The notes under the pieces: generated by a model | Told to the model about the DNA's origin: nothing | Databases searched by the model: none | What the model saw: the letters and a program-made list of their open reading frames with translations, nothing else | Shown here: one piece after another, positions 19,082 to 27,889 of the stretch | Layout of the letters: each line of letters starts with the position of its first letter | Position numbering within the stretch: the stretch's first letter is position 1 | Translations under genes and position numbers: made by a program | DNA from: Exiguobacterium sp. RIT594 | GTDB taxonomy: Bacteria; Bacillota; Bacilli; Exiguobacteriales; Exiguobacteriaceae | Assembly (NCBI RefSeq): GCF_003339585.1 | Contig: NZ_QPKF01000002.1 | Span: forward strand, 124,001-188,000 | Reading direction: 5' to 3' | Length of the DNA stretch: 64,000 nt

Positions 19082-19972
19082 ATGAATGAGACAGAACGGA
19101 CCGTCATACTGGCGGCACTGAAACAAAAGACCGTCACGCTTCCGGATCAGACGCATGTTCGTGCACTTGGCCAAGGGACATGGCGGATGGGAGAAGACCA
19201 AAGTAAGCGTCAGGCTGAAATCGAAGCCTTACATGTCGGACTCGACAGCGGGATGGAATTGATTGATACAGCTGAAATGTACGGAGAAGGCGCTTCCGAA
19301 CAATTGATTCGCGAAGTGTTGAAAGAGCGACGTGATGAAGTGTTCCTCGTCTCAAAAGTTTACCCACATAATGCCGGCGGTGAAAAGCTGCGTGCAGCCT
19401 GTGAACAGACACTTGAAAATCTTGGTACGGATTACTTGGATCTTTATCTATTGCACTGGCGCGGCAGCATCCCGCTTCAGGAAACGGTCGACGGCCTTGA
19501 GCAATTAACGGCTGAAGGAAAAATCCGTCGTTGGGGTGTCTCGAACTTTGATGTCAACGATATGAAAGAACTCCTCGCGCTCGATAAAGGTGATCAATGC
19601 GCCGTCAATCAGGTGCTATACCATCTCGGTTCGCGTGGCATCGAATATGAGTTGATGCCGCTTCTTAAGCAACACGGCATTCCGGTCATGGCCTATTGCC
19701 CGCTCGCAGAAGGCGGCAGCTTACGGGACCAGTTGCTGGATCATCCGACTGTCGAACGTCTTGCTGAAGAACATGGCGTCAAACCGGCACAAATTCTTCT
19801 TGCCTGGGCGATTCGCAGCGGTGACGTCATCGCCATCCCGAAAGCCGGACAGGCTAAGCATGTCGAAGAAAACGGAAAAGCCGCATTAGTCGAGTTAACG
19901 GACGAAGAATACGCAGCACTCGATGAAGCATTCCCGGCACCTACTAAAAAAGAACCACTTGATATTGTCTAA
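19082..19972 (+). CDS. Aldo/keto reductase
   Basis: A 296-residue NADPH-dependent aldo/keto reductase with a TIM-barrel fold. The catalytic set is visible: Asp and Tyr in LIDTAEMYGEG, Lys in FLVSKVYPHN and His in LLHWRGSI; WGVSNFDV and the C-terminal IPKAGQAKHVEENGKA (cofactor phosphate binding) follow. AAAGGAGG precedes the ATG. A second, unrelated-subfamily aldo/keto reductase starts 12 bases after the stop, so the two form an operon. Probable role is removal of reactive aldehydes such as methylglyoxal; the true substrate is not known. Confidence 0.92.
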   Translation: MNETERTVILAALKQKTVTLPDQTHVRALGQGTWRMGEDQSKRQAEIEALHVGLDSGMELIDTAEMYGEGASEQLIREVLKERRDEVFLVSKVYPHNAGGEKLRAACEQTLENLGTDYLDLYLLHWRGSIPLQETVDGLEQLTAEGKIRRWGVSNFDVNDMKELLALDKGDQCAVNQVLYHLGSRGIEYELMPLLKQHGIPVMAYCPLAEGGSLRDQLLDHPTVERLAEEHGVKPAQILLAWAIRSGDVIAIPKAGQAKHVEENGKAALVELTDEEYAALDEAFPAPTKKEPLDIV

Positions 19973-19984
19973 GGAGGAACAGTC

Positions 19985-20917
19985 ATGAACAAATCAGTCA
20001 AACTCGGAAAATCCAATTTAACGGTCAATCCAATCGGTCTCGGAACGAATGCGGTCGGTGGACATAACCTGTACCCGAATCTCGATGAGCAGGCCGGTCG
20101 TGACCTCGTCCGCGTCGCTTTGATGAACGGTATCAACTTCCTCGACACGGCTTATATTTATGGTCCGGAACGTTCGGAAGAACTGGTCGGAGAAGTCTGG
20201 AGTGAAACCGTGGAGCGGGAGGAAGTCATTCTTGCGACAAAAGGGGCACATCAACTCATCGACGGTAAGGTCGTCATGAACAACTCACCTGAATTTTTGA
20301 AACAAGCGGTCGAGGACAGCTTGAAACGTCTGCGGACAGATTATATTGACCTGTATTATATTCACTTCCCGGATGAGACGACACCAAAAGACGAAGCGGT
20401 CGCAGCGCTTGCCGAATTAAAAGCCGAAGGGAAAATTCGGGCAATCGGTGTCTCAAACTTCTCGCTCGAGCAGTTAAAAGAAGCGAATAAGGACGGTCAT
20501 GTCGACGTCTATCAAGGCGAGTACAATCTTTTTAAACGCGACGCCGAAAAAGAGATTTTACCGTATATCCGGGAACACGGCATTTCATTCGTACCGTACT
20601 TCCCGCTTGCTGCCGGTCTGCTTGCCGGAAAATATGATGCCGAAACGAAGTTTGATGATCTTCGGAAAAACGATCCATTGTTCCAGGAGGATGTATTCAA
20701 AGACAATCTGGCAAAAGTCGACTTGTTGCGTCCGATTGCTGAAGCAAAAAATGCTGAAGTCGCGCACATCGTCCTCGCCTGGTATTTAACACAGGACGGC
20801 ATCGACGCCATCATCCCAGGTGCGAAACGGGCTGAGCAAGTCACGGATACCATCCGGACACTTGATGTCGAATTAACGGAAGACGAGATTCATCAAATTG
20901 ATCAAATCTTCAGCTGA
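19985..20917 (+). CDS. Aldo/keto reductase (YhdN/IolS-type)
   Basis: A 310-residue aldo/keto reductase closer to the YhdN/IolS group than to its upstream partner. It opens [21 protein letters not shown], with catalytic Asp and Tyr in [18 protein letters not shown], Lys in ILATKGAH and His in [15 protein letters not shown] and a C-terminal [11 protein letters not shown] are present. It follows the first reductase by 12 bases with AAGGAGG in the gap. A perfect 13-bp hairpin ends the operon. General aldehyde or ketone detoxification is the likely job. Confidence 0.92.
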   Translation: MNKSVKLGKSNLTVNPIGLGTNAVGGHNLYPNLDEQAGRDLVRVALMNGINFLDTAYIYGPERSEELVGEVWSETVEREEVILATKGAHQLIDGKVVMNNSPEFLKQAVEDSLKRLRTDYIDLYYIHFPDETTPKDEAVAALAELKAEGKIRAIGVSNFSLEQLKEANKDGHVDVYQGEYNLFKRDAEKEILPYIREHGISFVPYFPLAAGLLAGKYDAETKFDDLRKNDPLFQEDVFKDNLAKVDLLRPIAEAKNAEVAHIVLAWYLTQDGIDAIIPGAKRAEQVTDTIRTLDVELTEDEIHQIDQIFS

Positions 20918-20922
20918 CACAA

Positions 20923-20956
20923 CAAAACCACGCCAGTTTGACTTGGCGTGGTTTTG
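20923..20956 (+). terminator. Terminator of the aldo/keto reductase operon
   Basis: CAAAACCACGCCA / TGGCGTGGTTTTG, perfect 13-bp stem, 8-base loop. Confidence 0.85.
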
Positions 20957-21022
20957 CTTTGAGCAGATTAGGCGAAAAATTGAAGAATGGCTCGTATGAT
21001 GAAGAAACAGGAGGCGATTACT

Positions 21023-21469
21023 ATGAAACACCATTTTCACTTGACAGCAGACTGGCCCGGCAACCGCAATGATATCGGTCAAATCGAAACCGGCGAATTA
21101 AAAACGAAGATTTCGATTCCGGACGCAATGGACGGTCCCGGTGTAGGCACCAATCCGGACGAGATGTTGCTGGGTGCGGCAGCGACATGTTACATCATCA
21201 CCCTGGCCGCGATGCTCGAACGCAACAACATTCCGAAAGTGTCTCTCACGATGGAATCGGAAGGAATCGTCGACGTCACGAATGGTGTCTTCACCTATGA
21301 CGCCATCATTCACCGACCAATCTTGATTCTACCGGCAGAGACAACCGAAGCAAACCTGACAAAAGCACGCCGTCTGGCTGAAAAAGCGGAAGGTTCGTGT
21401 ATGATTACGCGGGCACTGGCCGGTAATGTGAAAGTTTCGTTAGAGGCGATCGTGGAATTGGAAGTCTGA
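21023..21469 (+). CDS. OsmC-family peroxiredoxin (SACOL1771 type)
   Basis: A 148-residue OsmC/Ohr-family thiol peroxidase that reduces organic hydroperoxides. The two redox cysteines are present: one in LLGAAATCYIITLAAMLE and one in KAEGSCMITRAL. The opening HHFHLTADWPGNRNDIGQI marks the SACOL1771-like subgroup. I choose the ATG at 21023 with CAGGAGG upstream; twelve codons before it are open but unsupported. It closes a run of detoxification genes and has its own terminator. Confidence 0.88.
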   Translation: MKHHFHLTADWPGNRNDIGQIETGELKTKISIPDAMDGPGVGTNPDEMLLGAAATCYIITLAAMLERNNIPKVSLTMESEGIVDVTNGVFTYDAIIHRPILILPAETTEANLTKARRLAEKAEGSCMITRALAGNVKVSLEAIVELEV

Positions 21470-21500
21470 GGATTCTTTTCGATGTATGCTGATACAGTAT

Positions 21501-21538
21501 GACTTCATTTCTTTATTGAAATGAGGTCTTTTATTTTT
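21501..21538 (+). terminator. Terminator after the OsmC gene
   Basis: GACTTCATTTC / GAAATGAGGTC (one G-U), then a T-rich tail. Confidence 0.8.
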
Positions 21539-21613
21539 GATTAGATTCTTGCTGCACAATTTCCAATTCCTTCGTATACTGAACTTAGTTTGGAATTTAC
21601 TGGAGGTCATCAG

Positions 21614-24600
21614 ATGTCATCGTTTCAAGAAAAATTACGCAGTCAAAATACTGAATCTCATCCTTTTGAAAAAAGCTCTCCGATTCAACCGGCAGATTAT
21701 ACCGCTGAATTACTGACCCATTTAAACGAGCTCTTCTATAAATCGATTGTTGAACTTCAACAAAACCAACTGACCGGGGAAATGATTGAAACCACAAACC
21801 GTTGGCTCTCTGCATTAGACGAACCGCTTTTGGTTGCGCCCTTGCATCGTGAACTAACATCCTCTACTACGACACCTGTACAATATGAAAAATCATTAAG
21901 AGCATGGGACTTGATTGCACCGGGTCAAGAAAATCAGGAAAAACTGTTGCATCATTTGATTGGTGAATTATCAACAGCCCAATCCGCCGACTGGATGGTC
22001 AGCTTTACACGCCATTCCGGGATTCAGGCATTGGTCCCCTCACTTCAAGAAGCGGAACGCATCCAAAAACCGATTCGTATTTTAACTTCATTTTATATGA
22101 ACATTACAGAAGCCAAGGCATTGCGTACCCTGATGCAATTTAAAAATATCGAGATTAAAATTTACGAACCGATTAAAAAAAATCAGGCTTTCCATCCAAA
22201 AGCTTACTTATTTACGCGGGAAACTAATTTACATAGTGCGATTATCGGTTCATCCAATTTATCAAAGTCTGCTTTAACCAACGGACTGGAGTGGAATGTT
22301 CGAATTCCCCATTCTCCTCTCACGTCTTTAGTTTCTCAAGCGCAAACTCTTTTTAATAATCTCTGGAGCAGTAACGAAGCCATTCCCTGCACTTCAGCAA
22401 TTTTAGATCAATATGAACAACACCATTTAGACTCTCCGAAAATCAAACAGTTTATCGTCAATGACCGCGTTGCAGAATCGCTTGTTGAATACGAAGTAAT
22501 TCAGCCAAATGAGATGCAGCTTCCGGCTTTGGAACAATTACACCGTTTACGGTTAAAACAACAAACAAAAGCCATGGTCATCGCAGCAACGGGAACAGGA
22601 AAAACATATTTGGCGGCTTTCGACGTCAAACAGTTCGCAGCTAAACGTGTTCTGTTTGTCGCTCACCGCGGAAAACTTTTATCTCAAGCGGAAGAAACAT
22701 TTAAGAAAATTTTCACAGATATCCATGCCACATTCGGGCGGTACCAGGCAAATCAAAAAGATCTTGATACACAATTTACTTTTGCGACCATTCAAACGTT
22801 CTCAAAAGAAATTCATTTGGAACAATTCGATCCAAACACTTTTGATTACATCATCATCGATGAGTTTCACCATGCTGCTTCCGAGTCTTACCAAAAAATT
22901 CTCAACTACTTTACACCACAATTTTTACTCGGAATTACGGCAACACCGGAACGAATGGACGGATTAAATATCTTTAAGTTAGTGGACCACAATATTGCAT
23001 ACGAAATTCGATTGTACGATGCGTTGGCCCAAGATTTATTAACACCGTTCCATTACTTTGGTATTCAAGATGATGACGCCATTGATTATGAAGCCATTCC
23101 TCAAAAAAATGGCTTATATATCGAAAAAGATTTAGTCGAAGCACTCGAACGTTCTTCTCGGACGGAATATATTCTTGAGATGATGACTAAATTCGGTCAC
23201 AGCGGTACAGCTCGGGTCGGACTCGGTTTTTGTGTCAATATTGATCATGCCGAATACATGGCTGCTGAGTTTAACAAGCACCAAATCGAGTCACTGGCTA
23301 TCACAAGTAAACAAACGGAAGCAGAACGGGAACAAGCCATTCAACGGCTGGAAAATGATCAGGATCCGTTATCGTTTATCTTTACAGTCGATCTTTTTAA
23401 TGAAGGTGTCGATATTCCCAAAATCAACGTCATGCTATTTTTACGTCCAACAGAATCTCCAACCATCTTTATTCAGCAACTCGGTCGCGGCTTACGGAAA
23501 CATGAATCCAAAGAATACGTCACAATTTTAGATTTCATCGGCAACAGCCAACGTGCTTTTGTAGCACCACTTGTGTTATCCGGCCAGCAATCTTTCCATT
23601 CGATCGACCGTTATCATGTCGCCAATGCGGTTCAAAATCATTTTCCGATTTTGCCCGAAGGTTCCTTAGCGATTTTAGATCATGTGACAGAGGCATTCAT
23701 CATCGAACAAATGAAGAAAATTGAATTCTCGGCCAGTAAACAATTACGTGAAAGTTATCAACGTCTAATGACTATGATCGGCGACACGCCATCACTAAAC
23801 GATTTGGTGACACATCCGGATGCACCGGCCATTGAAACGATTATTCAACAATGGAAAAGTGTCCTGCGATTAAAACAACTGGAAAAAGTAGCAACCGATG
23901 AAGAAGTGGCTTTGTTGCTTAATCCGGATACACGACGTGTTCTTCAACATATCGAAAGTTGGTTCCCGATCCGCGAACCGTTCAGCTTATTGATGATTCA
24001 ATTGTTGCTCACCCAGCAAAGCATTTCCGCTGATGATGTCATTCAATCGACCGCAACCCGCTTTGCCGTTTCACCGGAAGCCTCAACACATCGTTTGCCT
24101 TTGATTCAGCATTTGTTTAATCGCTGGTCTACTTCTTTAAAACACGATCGGATTATTTTGCTCGTTGAATCTGCCGCTAGTGAATATGCCTTCTCGGAAG
24201 AGATGACCCGGGTTTTAGCATCGTCACCAGAGTTAGTCGACTATTTGCAGGAGCTGATTCAAGCTGGTCTCCACTCATTTGAGCAACTTTCCGGAGGCGA
24301 AAACTGGTTGACTAGCTCTCAATCGCTGATTTCGAGAATGACATACAGTCGTTCTGTCATCCAACGATTATTACAATCTCCAAGCCAGGAAGGCTCATGG
24401 CGTGAAGGAGTCGCACAAGCCGGAGACGATTATGTATTATTCGTGAATTTACACAAAAATGAATCGATTGAAGATCAGTTGAATTATCAAGACTACTTTA
24501 TTGATAAAGATCATTTCCATTGGCAATCCCAAAGTATTGCTACAGCTAACGGAAAAGCAGGAGAGTTGTACCGCCACCACGAAGCACGCGGAATCAAGAT

Positions 24601-24772
24601 TCATCTGTTTATCCGCAAGGCTGAAAAAGAACAAGGCCGGTCCTTACCGTTTACGTACTTCGGTGAACTGATTCATAAACACAGTCACGGATCTAAACCG
24701 ATTAATGTTGAATGGATTTTAAAAGAACCTTTAACTAGCGAAGAATCTATTTCGTGGAAAAAGCTTTCATAA
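21614..24772 (+). CDS. PLD nuclease-like / SF2 helicase / DUF3427 protein
   Basis: A 1052-residue fusion. Residues about 110-270 form a phospholipase-D-like domain with one HxK motif (H194, K196 in FHPKAYLF) followed by IGSSNLSKSAL, as in single-motif PLD nucleases. An SF2 helicase follows: ATGTGKT (K330), DEFH (D416-H419), GITATPERMDG, then RPTESPTIFIQQLGRGLRK in domain 2. The last 180 residues (YVLFVNLHKNE to the end) match DUF3427. Start ATG has TGGAGG upstream. The gene is visibly richer in A+T and uses more AAA/TTA codons than its neighbours. It ends 26 bases inside the convergent NUDIX gene. A role in defence against foreign DNA or in DNA repair is plausible but unproven. Confidence 0.85.
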   Translation: MSSFQEKLRSQNTESHPFEKSSPIQPADYTAELLTHLNELFYKSIVELQQNQLTGEMIETTNRWLSALDEPLLVAPLHRELTSSTTTPVQYEKSLRAWDLIAPGQENQEKLLHHLIGELSTAQSADWMVSFTRHSGIQALVPSLQEAERIQKPIRILTSFYMNITEAKALRTLMQFKNIEIKIYEPIKKNQAFHPKAYLFTRETNLHSAIIGSSNLSKSALTNGLEWNVRIPHSPLTSLVSQAQTLFNNLWSSNEAIPCTSAILDQYEQHHLDSPKIKQFIVNDRVAESLVEYEVIQPNEMQLPALEQLHRLRLKQQTKAMVIAATGTGKTYLAAFDVKQFAAKRVLFVAHRGKLLSQAEETFKKIFTDIHATFGRYQANQKDLDTQFTFATIQTFSKEIHLEQFDPNTFDYIIIDEFHHAASESYQKILNYFTPQFLLGITATPERMDGLNIFKLVDHNIAYEIRLYDALAQDLLTPFHYFGIQDDDAIDYEAIPQKNGLYIEKDLVEALERSSRTEYILEMMTKFGHSGTARVGLGFCVNIDHAEYMAAEFNKHQIESLAITSKQTEAEREQAIQRLENDQDPLSFIFTVDLFNEGVDIPKINVMLFLRPTESPTIFIQQLGRGLRKHESKEYVTILDFIGNSQRAFVAPLVLSGQQSFHSIDRYHVANAVQNHFPILPEGSLAILDHVTEAFIIEQMKKIEFSASKQLRESYQRLMTMIGDTPSLNDLVTHPDAPAIETIIQQWKSVLRLKQLEKVATDEEVALLLNPDTRRVLQHIESWFPIREPFSLLMIQLLLTQQSISADDVIQSTATRFAVSPEASTHRLPLIQHLFNRWSTSLKHDRIILLVESAASEYAFSEEMTRVLASSPELVDYLQELIQAGLHSFEQLSGGENWLTSSQSLISRMTYSRSVIQRLLQSPSQEGSWREGVAQAGDDYVLFVNLHKNESIEDQLNYQDYFIDKDHFHWQSQSIATANGKAGELYRHHEARGIKIHLFIRKAEKEQGRSLPFTYFGELIHKHSHGSKPINVEWILKEPLTSEESISWKKLS

Positions 24773-25154
24773 TTTTTTCAACAGCTGGCACATCAGCCGG
24801 CGCCCAGTTCAAAGAATTTAACTGTTTGACGGGTACCCAGCGTAATTCGGCATGTTCCAGTGCTTCCGGTGCACCCGATACAATCCTTGATTGAAAAGTC
24901 GATAACTCAACAATCACTTTTTCATATTCATACCGTGTCGTTTCAATGTGATTGCCTACTTGAATCGTACAATTTAACTCTTCCTGAATTTCGCGGTAAA
25001 GAGACTCTTCAGGACGTTCACCCGGTTCGATTTTTCCACCCGGAAACTCCCAAAGGTTCGGTAATGACATGACAGGACTGCGAAGAGCACACAGAATTTC
25101 GTTTTTTGAATTAGTCACTACTGCACCTACAACGGAAATTGTCTTTTTTGACAT
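24747..25154 (-). CDS. NUDIX (deoxy)nucleoside triphosphate pyrophosphohydrolase, NudG/MutT-like
   Basis: A 135-residue NUDIX enzyme that should cleave damaged or non-canonical (d)NTPs to monophosphates. The NUDIX box starts at GGKIEPGERPEESLYREIQEEL; the glycine normally two residues after the EE pair is Asn here. The C-terminal WAPADVPAVEKIMKAF is close to E. coli NudG (CTP/5-methyl-dCTP pyrophosphatase), as is the length. I choose the ATG at 25154, nine bases after GAGAGG. Its 3' end overlaps the 3' end of the PLD-helicase gene by 26 bases, so the two mRNAs are complementary at their tails. Confidence 0.85.
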   Translation of the reverse strand: MSKKTISVVGAVVTNSKNEILCALRSPVMSLPNLWEFPGGKIEPGERPEESLYREIQEELNCTIQVGNHIETTRYEYEKVIVELSTFQSRIVSGAPEALEHAELRWVPVKQLNSLNWAPADVPAVEKIMKAFSTK

Positions 25155-25208
25155 GCTGTTCATCCTCTCTTTAATCAATCATTTATGTCTATCCTAAACT
25201 ACAACTCG

Positions 25209-25375
25209 TGAAAAAGGATCACTTCTTTCATGCGACTCCTACAGGAAAAAGCGCAGGAATCTGCGCTGTCAGAGACAAATAAGACCCGATTCTCGATTCC
25301 ATGGAATCGAGAATTCTGGCTTATGTCTCGCCTGAGGAAAGCGCATGGAAAAGAAGCGATTCTTTTTTTACAAAA
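25209..25375. repeat. Long imperfect inverted repeat with a 26-bp perfect palindrome
   Basis: Outer arms (AAAAAGGATCACTTCTTTC and the complement of GAAAAGAAGCGATTCTTTTT) enclose GAGACAAATAAG / CTTATGTCTC and, at the centre, a perfect 26-bp palindrome at 25289-25314 centred on CCATGG. The left arm contains TTTCATGCGACTCCTACAGG, nearly repeated at 58 kb. No gene is seen in 25155-25496; this repeat and the DnaA boxes fill it. Confidence 0.75.
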
Positions 25376-25376
25376 G

Positions 25377-25476
25377 TTATCCACACACTAACAGCTATTT
25401 GGGTCAATCTTTTTTTATTCAAATTATCCACATGTGGATAACTTTCCATATGCTATACTTTTACTACTTATCCACA
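25377..25476 (+). promoter_or_regulatory. Cluster of four perfect DnaA boxes at a promoter
   Basis: TTATCCACA occurs at 25377-25385 (+), 25424-25432 (+), 25433-25441 (-) and 25468-25476 (+); the middle two form the palindrome TTATCCACATGTGGATAA. An extended -10 box TGCTATACT (25451-25459) lies between them and no -35 consensus is visible, so DnaA bound at the palindrome would sit on the -35 region. Confidence 0.75.
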
Positions 25477-25496
25477 ATTAGAAATGAGGAAATCGT

Positions 25497-26684
25497 GTGC
25501 CACGTGAAATCTATCCGGTTGTCGTCAAAGCGACAGCCATCGAACAAATCAAAGACGGACAACCGCTTCTGTATAAAGAACTGTTCCAAAAGACCAACCA
25601 TCTTAAAGAAGCCGGTGCCTTGCTCCGGTTGACAACAGAAGATAAAGAATACCTTGCGACGGGTTATTTTGGCAAGCAGGAAAAAGGGATCGGTTGGTTA
25701 CTGACGACTGATGAACTGCAAGACATCGACGAAACCTTCTTCAAAGAAAAAATCGAGGTTGCCCTCGATCGTCGAAATGATTTTTTTGAGAGTGATTTGA
25801 TTGATACGTTCCGGGTCTTTAACGGTTCAGGAGACGGAATCGGCGGCCTGACAATCGATTGTTTTGATCACCATTATCTGATTACGTTTGAAAACGAAGG
25901 GATCTATTCTTTTAAATCTGATATCATGTCTGCCCTTGAATCCCTTATTCATTTTAAGAGTATTTACGAAAAACGGGCTTTCCAGATTGATGGACAACCC
26001 GTCAAAGGCGACGATTTCTTAGCCGGTGAACGCGGTGATTTCCCGGAAGTCTTGCAGGAAAACGGAATCCCTCTGCTGTACCATCTCGATGCCGGCATGC
26101 GCACCGGTCTCGATATTCAGCAGCGCGAACTCCGTTCCATCGTCAAAGAACACGCTGCAGACCGACGTGTCCTGAATCTGTTTTCGGATACCGGTACGTT
26201 AACGGCAGCTGCCCTGCTTGGTGGTGCAACCGAAACAACAAGCGTCGATTTCTCGACACGGAGCCGCAATAAAACGATCGAACAGCTTGAATTGCATCAG
26301 CTGGATACAACGACACAGACGATTCTTGTACAGGACGCGTTTGACTATATCGATCAAGCCGATAAGAAAACACGCTTTGATTTCGTCATCGTGCATCCGC
26401 CGACATTCGTCAAAACACAAGCCCGTCATTTCCGGGCAGAAGTCGATTTAACTGCTTTGATTCAACAAACGATCCACATGACACATCGCGGCGGTTTATT
26501 GCTGATTACGACAGACTGTCCCTTATTCGACCAAGCCCGCTTTATGAAGATGGTCGATCAAGCATTTAAAAAGTTACGTCAAACGTATGAAATCGTTTGG
26601 GAAAGCACTCCTTTAGAAGACTTCCCGGAACATGCTTCTTTAAAAGAAGTAGCTTCAAAATCCGTCTTGGTCCGGCGTAAATAA
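25497..26684 (+). CDS. ywbD: Class I SAM-dependent rRNA methyltransferase (RlmI/YwbD-like)
   Basis: A 395-residue methyltransferase of the RlmI/RlmK family, which puts a methyl group on C5 of a cytosine in 23S rRNA. The N-terminal PUA-like domain (to about 75) leads to a central domain with FRVFNGSGDGIGGLTIDCF, then the Rossmann fold with DRRVLNLFSDTGTLTAAAL (SAM motif I), DAFDYI and the motif IV FVIVHPPTF. In place of the canonical NPPxF it has HPPTF. The start is GTG after GAGG. It is preceded by the DnaA-box cluster and ends at a clear terminator. Confidence 0.88.
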   Translation: MPREIYPVVVKATAIEQIKDGQPLLYKELFQKTNHLKEAGALLRLTTEDKEYLATGYFGKQEKGIGWLLTTDELQDIDETFFKEKIEVALDRRNDFFESDLIDTFRVFNGSGDGIGGLTIDCFDHHYLITFENEGIYSFKSDIMSALESLIHFKSIYEKRAFQIDGQPVKGDDFLAGERGDFPEVLQENGIPLLYHLDAGMRTGLDIQQRELRSIVKEHAADRRVLNLFSDTGTLTAAALLGGATETTSVDFSTRSRNKTIEQLELHQLDTTTQTILVQDAFDYIDQADKKTRFDFVIVHPPTFVKTQARHFRAEVDLTALIQQTIHMTHRGGLLLITTDCPLFDQARFMKMVDQAFKKLRQTYEIVWESTPLEDFPEHASLKEVASKSVLVRRK

Positions 26685-26698
26685 TCATATAATTAACA

Positions 26699-26735
26699 AT
26701 TCTGCTGATGAAAAAACCATCAGCAGAATTTTTTT
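26699..26735 (+). terminator. Terminator
   Basis: ATTCTGCTGATG / CATCAGCAGAAT, perfect 12-bp stem, followed by T7. Confidence 0.9.
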
Positions 26736-26798
26736 GGGATTAAAAGGAAAAGTAAAATGAACATCGAATCATTATTCTTAGGAAAATGAGCTTTCATC

Positions 26799-27782
26799 TC
26801 AAATGATGCTTACTTTTCCAAAATGTGACCGCTGATCAAAGGTTTGGTAGGCTGCATTCAATGCATCAAGCTGACGCGGCACCTGTTCTTCGATGACGAG
26901 ATCGATGACTCCATCCGCGACGAGTTGTGCCACTTCTGCCAGATGCTCTTGTTGACGTAACATTTCCTGCTCTTTTCCCTTCAACAACGGAAGCGCAACA
27001 AAAACAGCTTCCAGCGTCAGTGCTTTACTGTGCATCGGTGTCAAATCCTGTGTAGTCCGGGTGGCGATCGAAATAATTTTCCCGCGTTCCTTTGCAAGGA
27101 TGAACGACTCCTGCAAATGATCTCCGCCGACGGTATCAATGATGACATCGAATCCGTCATGACCGTGACGCGCTAATAACTGTTCAGCTGATTCATCCCG
27201 GTACCGGTGGGGACGAATACCGTGTTGTTCTAACCACGTTGCCTTCTCATCACTTGAAGCACTCGCTGTCACGTCACATCCATAATGTTTAGCCAGTTGT
27301 CCGACAAGATGGCCGACCCCACCCGTTCCACCTGCTACATATAATCGCATACCGGATTGAACGGCTGCCCGTTCCTTCAGCACTTCCATCGCTGTCAGAC
27401 TGATGACAGGCAGGCAACCTGCTGCAGCAATATCTAGATTATCCGGTCTGAGTACAGCCATCTGTTCAGGAACCAGCATTTCCTCCGCTAGTGCGCCGGA
27501 CCGGTTGCCGAGTCCACCGCCAAATGCGATGACGTGATCGCCGACGGAAAAAGACGTCACACTCTCTCCGATTTCAATGATTGTCCCCGTAACATCGCCC
27601 TGGAGAATTCCAGTTACAGGAGCTGCCGCCACATGACCAAAAAACATTTTTGTGTCCAGTGGATTCAAGCTCGTCCCTTCGACTTTTATTTTCAAATCAT
27701 AATTTCCTGTTTGACCGAGTGTGACGTCTTTTTCTGTTAGTGCAGCGTCTTTTCCGTACTGTTCGACGACATAAGCTTTCAT
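26799..27782 (-). CDS. NADP-dependent MDR oxidoreductase (quinone reductase-like)
   Basis: A 327-residue zinc-free medium-chain dehydrogenase/reductase resembling quinone oxidoreductases. The nucleotide-binding motif is YVAGGTGGVGHLVGQLAKHYG (glycine-rich, about 145-165), followed by VTASASSDEK where NADP discrimination lies, and FDVIIDTVGGD. The zinc-binding cysteines of alcohol dehydrogenases are absent. I choose the ATG at 27782, seven bases after AAGGGGG; the seven codons upstream overlap that site. It stands alone and is divergent from pepT. The substrate is unknown; a quinone or enone is most likely. Confidence 0.85.
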   Translation of the reverse strand: MKAYVVEQYGKDAALTEKDVTLGQTGNYDLKIKVEGTSLNPLDTKMFFGHVAAAPVTGILQGDVTGTIIEIGESVTSFSVGDHVIAFGGGLGNRSGALAEEMLVPEQMAVLRPDNLDIAAAGCLPVISLTAMEVLKERAAVQSGMRLYVAGGTGGVGHLVGQLAKHYGCDVTASASSDEKATWLEQHGIRPHRYRDESAEQLLARHGHDGFDVIIDTVGGDHLQESFILAKERGKIISIATRTTQDLTPMHSKALTLEAVFVALPLLKGKEQEMLRQQEHLAEVAQLVADGVIDLVIEEQVPRQLDALNAAYQTFDQRSHFGKVSII

Positions 27783-27889
27783 AAAAAATCCCCCTTTTTT
27801 CAAATCAGTTTATCCTGTTTCAGAATACTCTAACAATCGTACTTCGTGCTATGATGAAGCTACCTTAACTCAGAAAGGACGTTTTTTCT

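Noticed and set aside
21614-24772. Assignment of the PLD-helicase protein to Mokosh type II
   Set aside because: Mokosh also joins a helicase and a PLD domain, but its helicase is superfamily 1; this one has SF2 motifs and a DUF3427 tail.
25377-25476. Replication origin
   Set aside because: DnaA boxes are present, but there is no dnaA, dnaN, recF or gyr gene and no evident unwinding region with trios; a titration or regulatory cluster fits better.
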